The position numbers and the translations under genes are program-made. DNA of 64,000 nucleotides from NCBI GenBank assembly GCA_036971615.1, contig JAYKKR010000035.1, positions 248,001 through 312,000 on the forward strand. The letters are read 5' to 3'. Origin of the DNA: Amyloporia xantha. Lineage: Eukaryota > Basidiomycota > Agaricomycetes > Polyporales > Adustoporiaceae. Positions within the stretch are counted from its first letter, which is position 1; every line of letters starts with the position of its first letter. Below are positions 59,001 through 64,000 of the stretch, one piece after another. The notes beneath the pieces are model-generated. The model was not told the origin of the DNA. It searched no databases and saw nothing but the letters and a program-made list of their open reading frames with translations.

Positions 59001-62000
59001 TCTGTAGCGGATGCGCACTGTCATAATAGAAGTGGACGAAAAAAGCGGTGGCGGGACTATTCACCTACCGTGCGTTCTTACACTAATCACTGGTGCACAC
59101 ACTCGCTGAAATTTTATTGTTTTTATTTTCAGGATCAGCTGTATCACGAAGCTACATAAGGAATCAGCCTGACAGTAGATGACGACTGTGACATGATCCA
59201 AGCTAGCCAGTCCTACGGAACATACATGCAGCAGCACCTGTTTCCTTTTACGTACGAGGTCGAGATGTATGTTCTGCGAACGTTCAATAGAATGAGCGGT
59301 TGAAGCCCAGAATATAAGCGGATGTTGATTCCACATGCGCGGCGCGGCAGATATGCTTTTCGAAAAGAGCGTATATTCAGCAGGAAGCTCGATCATCTGG
59401 CTGGTACCTGGGTAAGTCAGTCCGGTCCTGAGCGGTAGCCTATGGAGTAGTTGAAGACTGTCCGGATGCAGGGCAAGTTATAGGTGTCGACACAGTAAGT
59501 TGCTCCAGATTGAATTATACGGAGCGGTGCATGCCCTGAATGCACTTTTTGCTTTAGTCGAGGATTTAACGTCAAGACTTTCTGACGTGAACGAAACGTT
59601 CGGAACTTAAGTGACGAGGGCCCGAAAGGTCTTCACTTTCCACAGATCCGATACCACGCCGGCTCGCTGATTGGTCGTACATGTATGTTATACATGTGCT
59701 ATAGTCAACAAGTCAGTAATCACGCGTGTCACTCATCTTCTTCTGGCCAAGAAAATACGTGAACAATCTCCAAATACAGTAAAGAAAGCAGTGGACAGGT
59801 GGGGCCGATGCGCGATGCCAGGCACTCCGAAAGGTGGGATTATAACCCTGTCCCTTACCTTTGGCGGCCAGGGACAGCAGTTACGAGTCCGCCGCCCATG
59901 CGTACACTATTAATTTTTATCTCCATGTTTATCTCTTTCAATGCTCACGCCTCAATTCTTGTTGCAGGATTTCACTGCCAGTGGTCTCCCGGGCATTTTG
60001 GACAGGCAGTTTGATATTGCCTAATGTTTTTGTTTTGACTATATCACAAACAACCTGTAGTTATAACCGTACGCACTGTCTACATATGGCGCTGCCCTCG
60101 CGGACAATAAGGAGACAAAGAAAAGGGTGATGGGTATTATTTGCTTGTACTCTTTCCTGTGACAAGCATACGAACATCAATGCCCAAGATTCCGGTTCTG
60201 GTAGTAAACGGCGGATATGTTTGGAAAGAAACTCCGAGCAGACACTGTCCATGTCGAGAACATATAGGCTACACTCGCGCAAAATGAGCTGGCTAGAATA
60301 GGGTACTCAATCCGGCTTCACATGCCAAACGGTAGGACATGGAAGTATTAGCTTTGTCTTATGGAATGGATTAGGGGCACGCATCGCCGAACCGCCGCAT
60401 GGACTTCCGAGTCACCATTAGCCCTTCATGTGCGACGGTTGGAGTGAGACCGACAAAGTACTTCACCTTAAGACATGGAAACAATACATACCATAATTAT
60501 ATGTCATTTTTTGCTCACCTAATGTTGTCCAAGTTATGTGTGCCTTGGTTTTCAGATTTTCGCCTCGATTGCTACAGGTGGTAGGTCCAAAAGAGGCAGG
60601 TGATTACCTAAGCGCGTGCAGTCGGAAGCGCGCTCGAGCAGACATTGCAAGGGTTTTATCTGCCCTCGGATAAATTAATAAGGAAAACCAAATGCTAAAA
60701 TAGAAATATATACGATACTACTGATAGACTACCACATATTTGGCAAACTTTTCGGTGTTTTAACATGTTCCACCCACAGTGGTCCAGACTCGGAGTAGCA
60801 GCAGTGAGGTGGTCATGTGACCTTTCTGCGAGACGCCTGAACGCGTCGCGCGAAACCGACTCGCCTTTGCGGTTCCTTGTGCAATGTCCAGGGTATATCC
60901 AAGTACTCCCTGGTATGACACGACGAAAAAATCAGCATAACCCAACACGTAAGTAATTATCAAAGATCATGTAATCTAGCTCACTGTAATATCCAACAGA
61001 GCTGCGGACGTAGACGAATTCTCGCAAGCCGGTCTTGTTAAAAATTGTGTTCACACCACTGACCTGACACGTAGGTGTGGGTCAATTGCATTCATTCAGC
61101 AAATTAAAATATATTCTTCGAATTATAGGCTACGTTGTTCATTCAGTGCGAGTGATGGGCTGAAACAGCTACATACTGGCTTTAGATTGGTCAAACTAAC
61201 GAACGCTCTGCTACAGGTCACAATACAAACAAAGGTTTATTTGTCCTCGTATTTTCTTGTGATCAGACTGTGATTATGAACTTGCCAACCTAATTAGGAA
61301 TATTAATTAGAATTATATTATACATTAAAAATATCAATTGTTACCTGTCTGGGCCTGGCTGACATCAGTTTCGAACTTGCACTGCAGCTTTGTGGCAGAT
61401 AGTGGGATTGGAATTATTGCAGTCACCCATTCTGCTACGGAAGTCACACAATTGATGTCAGCTGATGTCAGCTAGCTTCGGGTCGGCTTCGGGGTCGGGT
61501 CGGCTTCGGGTTATCCTGAACTTGCCCAATATGGTCAAATGGTGTAATATGCCTTCTACTATTCGCTGTGCCAATGCCTAGCTGATTATATCATGCTAGA
61601 TCCTGCCGCAGTTCGGAAGTTCGTAAAGGGGTGATAGCTGTGTAGCCCCTGTTATGTGATGCCGCACCCACTCAATGGCCGGAAGATCCGGTGCAGCCCC
61701 AATTTATCTGCAATCACTATCTGTACGTACATCAAATTGAACGGCAAGTCTTCTCAGCCGCATTGCATGTGGTACCTACGTTGATGCCCCGGAACAGGTT
61801 TCCCAATTGTTCGCAACGTTCTTCGCTAACGTGACTTCTCCTACGTACTAGAGGGATATCACGATCTGGGCCTTACTGCCTCGTGTTTGGCGGCTGATTT
61901 ATTTGTTATTGACCCCTCGTGCGAGCGGCGGAGGCCTACCTCACTACCTCCGCAGACTGCGAATTCGAACAACCCCCGGGATGAGCACCATCCGTACTTT

Positions 62001-62462
62001 CGCGCAAGGGGTTAGAACATTGGAAACGGAAGCGTGCTTTAACCAGTAATGTACAGCGCCCCGTTCCTATGCCTGTGCTTTCACTCATCACCTCGAGTCT
62101 GTGCCTTAGGATGTTCGGATACTACAATAGCGAAGAGTCGCCGCCTTGTACATGGTTACCGTCCACCGAGCCTTCATCCTCGTTTGATTCAGCACAGTCC
62201 GACATGACCTTGGTACGTTTATCGCTAGCTGGAATGCTCATAATGGAGTGCATTGACAAGGTTCTGTAGACTGAACGTCCATCAATTGGAGGGCTTGGTT
62301 CGTGGATGTTGCTGAATGTCTGCCAACTTTCTTCTAATTACTAAGCGATCAGCGGCTCTGGCAGACTCTGCGCGCGTGTCCTACCATCTAACAGAGGGCG
62401 GCTCTGCATCCACTTAGTAAGTGTAAACTGAGCTCTTCTACATGCCATCTTCACTGACCTAG
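56096..62462. other. no gene seen with confidence
   Basis: About 6.4 kb with only short open frames on both strands and no domain. A short GC-rich repeat of CTTCGGGTCGG lies at about 61478-61512. A possible first exon for the gene at 62463 (containing MFGYYNSEESPP, near 62110-62214) has the right look but I could not join it in phase. Confidence 0.4.
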
Positions 62463-64000
62463 TCTGAATCCAGTTGTTTCGATATCGGTGGGTCAAGAAT
62501 CCCAATTGAACAGATAGGCCCCCGGTTTTATGTTAACAAGACAGATGCAGTCAGCCGCGATGGAAGTTATGAAGCAAGCTTTCCTTTTGATGTGAACCAA
62601 GATGTGCTTCATTCTGCAACCACCCAGGGCTCCTCACTACGTCTTCCTACAGCGGATTCCTCCAGGTACCTTTCTCAACCGTGTCTGTTCTAATCCGTGC
62701 TTATGTTTGTCGACAATTGCAGTGAGAATCATGTGTTAGAAATGTGTCCTCCCTCGTTACCGATGTCCGGAACAATTCATCCGGGACGAGGAGGCTCTCA
62801 AGGAACTGCGGACTCGTCGGAGAAGAGTGTCTACGAGTTGGCTACTGGACTCGGGGTGCACGATTTGGCTCTTTTGCTCAAACGTATTCTGACCTTTTGT
62901 CTCCACCAACGGAGATGTCTCCTCACTCGTTCCCGATGTCCGGGACTGTTCCTTTCGTACAGGATGGTTCTCAAGGAACTGCGGACGCGTTGGAGAAGAG
63001 TTTCTACGAGTTGGCTACTGGACTCGGGGTGCACGATTTGGCTCTTTTTGCTCAAACGTGTCCTGGCCGTTTGTCTCCACCGACGGAAATGTTTCACTCG
63101 TTCCCTATGTCTGGGACGATTCCTTTCGTACAGGATGGTTCGCAAGGAACTGCAGACTCGTCGGAGAAGAGTTTCTACGAGTTGGCTACTGGACTCGGGG
63201 TGCACGATTTGGCTCTTTTTGCTCAAACGTGTCCTGGCCGTTTGTCTCCACCGATGGAAATGTTTCACTCGTTCCCTATGTCTGGGACGATTCCTTTCGT
63301 ACAGGATGGTTCGCAAGGAACTGCAGACTCGTCGGAGAAGAGTTTCTACGAGTTGGCTACTGGACTTGGGGTGCACGATTTGGCTCTTTTTGCTCAAACG
63401 TGTCCTGGCCGTTTGTCTCCACCGACGGAAATGTCTCACTCGTTCCCTATGTCTGGGACGATTCCTTTCGTACAGGATGGTTCTCAAGGAAATGCGGACG
63501 CATCGGAGAAGAGTTTCGAGGAGTTGGCCCCAGGGCTCGATTCCGAGTTACATGGTTCGGCTTCTTTCGCCCAAACATATTCTGATGTTTTGTCTCCATC
63601 GGTGGTACAGAAGAATTCCAGGTGGCCTCGTGATTCTGGACAGAAATACTTCTATGCACTCAGTCAAAGTATCGGGTTCAACCAGACATATCCGTAAGCC
63701 TATATCTTCTTGCGCTTTTATTGCAATGCATGTATTGACACATGATCAATTAAGCGACAATATGACACACCATGATAAAACTCGATGCTATGTGGAGGCA
63801 CTGGAAGAGTATGTTCGCTGGCTTTGGTATGACTGCGGCCTCTCTGGCTTCATGCCTTTGTCATCGACGCGTGTTGCGAGCTATGCAAACCTTGACCCTT
63901 CATCCATGCGTGTTGAGTATCATCTGGTGATCATGTCCATGCAAGTCTCAATGTTGACGGTTTTTCCTCTAGGCTCTTTTGGTTCACATGGAAAATTCAG
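62463..64000 (+). CDS. repeat-containing gene, 3' part outside window, one frameshift
   Basis: Exons 62463-62665, 62723-63693, 63755-63911 and 63973 to beyond 64000, with introns of 57-61 nt. The second exon holds about five copies of a 57-residue unit (see repeat entry). Downstream comes CYVEALEEYVRWLWYDCGLS and VASYANLDPSSMR|ALLVHMENS, resembling the coiled-coil LHEQLRLVG...VSSYRGLSSRSIRTLLVHMEN motif I recall from basidiomycete hypothetical proteins. In the first repeat the run of T at 62872-62875 is one base shorter than in the other copies. It shifts the frame, so the gene is either a pseudogene or the base is a sequence error. The 5' end is unresolved. The opposite strand is also open through the repeat, a by-product of its composition. 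Confidence 0.6.
62751..63570 (+). repeat. 171-bp coding tandem repeat, about five copies
   Basis: The marker TTTCTACGAGTTGGCTACTG occurs at 63001, 63172 and 63343, exactly 171 bases apart, with a diverged copy at 62828 and a more diverged end copy near 63510. The middle copies are nearly identical. Each encodes a unit with FPMSGTIPFVQDGSQGTAD and EKSFYELATGLGVHDLALF. Confidence 0.95.

Noticed and set aside
62831..63487. 218-codon minus-strand frame through the 171-bp repeat
   Set aside because: Open only because the repeat unit lacks stops on that strand; the plus strand has matching splice sites and a continuing downstream exon chain.
1..64000. CRISPR arrays, operons, ribosome binding sites, prophage
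   Set aside because: The window is eukaryotic (spliceosomal introns throughout); no regularly spaced short repeats with unique spacers were found.

Overview
The window looks like a repeat-rich, accessory stretch of a basidiomycete genome, most likely an Agaricomycete. The evidence is that nearly every gene is cut by introns of about 45-80 nt, the recognisable mobile element is a Plavaka-type (CACTA-like) DNA transposon of the kind common in mushroom genomes, and the host proteins I can recognise (mitochondrial Phe-tRNA synthetase, GrpE/Mge1, EDC4, eIF2B-delta, V-ATPase subunit a, a KDM3-type JmjC protein) are all eukaryotic. No rRNA, CRISPR array, operon or other bacterial feature was seen. 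Identifications come from reading translations and recalling family sequences; no database search was run.

Layout. 1-7.1 kb: AT-rich repeats, including a perfect 56-bp hairpin at the window edge, a degenerate TCGAAG array, a 2.0-kb element (3893-5932) with CATCAGGAAAAACA inverted ends and many CTCTGAG motifs, and a 221-bp MITE (6657-6877). 7.2-23.4 kb: one composite Plavaka element with inverted ends starting CATCAG(C/G)AAATGTCAAA. It has two divergent genes, a transposase (minus, 18602 to 7489) and an accessory gene (plus, 18927-21459), both open from start to stop once introns are removed. The transposase gene is split by a 7,170-nt intron (9277-16446) that holds abutting pieces of at least four unrelated host genes: EDC4 (broken), a PLP aminotransferase (truncated), GrpE (truncated) and mitochondrial PheRS (open reading frame, but with the motif-3 Arg changed to Pro). 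24.4-26.2 kb: a second, dead copy of the middle of the Plavaka transposase that loses homology inside the same intron, followed by another coding-like fragment.

27.2-39.3 kb: one gene of unknown function with an RS-rich tail, then a run of intron-bearing relics of host genes (BTB/POZ protein, RhoGAP, V-ATPase subunit a with an eIF2B-delta relic lying between its two pieces, flavin monooxygenase). 40.2-42.9 kb: an intact ten-exon KDM3-like JmjC demethylase gene with a C-terminal C2H2 finger. 43-62 kb: mostly sequence in which I see no convincing gene, with repeats, a few relics and two small intron-consistent genes (52585-53169 and 55476-56095). 62.5-64 kb: exons of a gene carrying a 171-bp (57-residue) tandem repeat, broken by one missing T, running off the window end.

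Reading the parts together, the window looks like a place where a Plavaka transposon (or repair around it) has collected DNA-level, intron-containing copies of host genes, with the cargo hidden in an intron so that the transposase frame survives. That mechanism is inference; the exon frames, splice sites, inverted ends and lesions are visible in the sequence.
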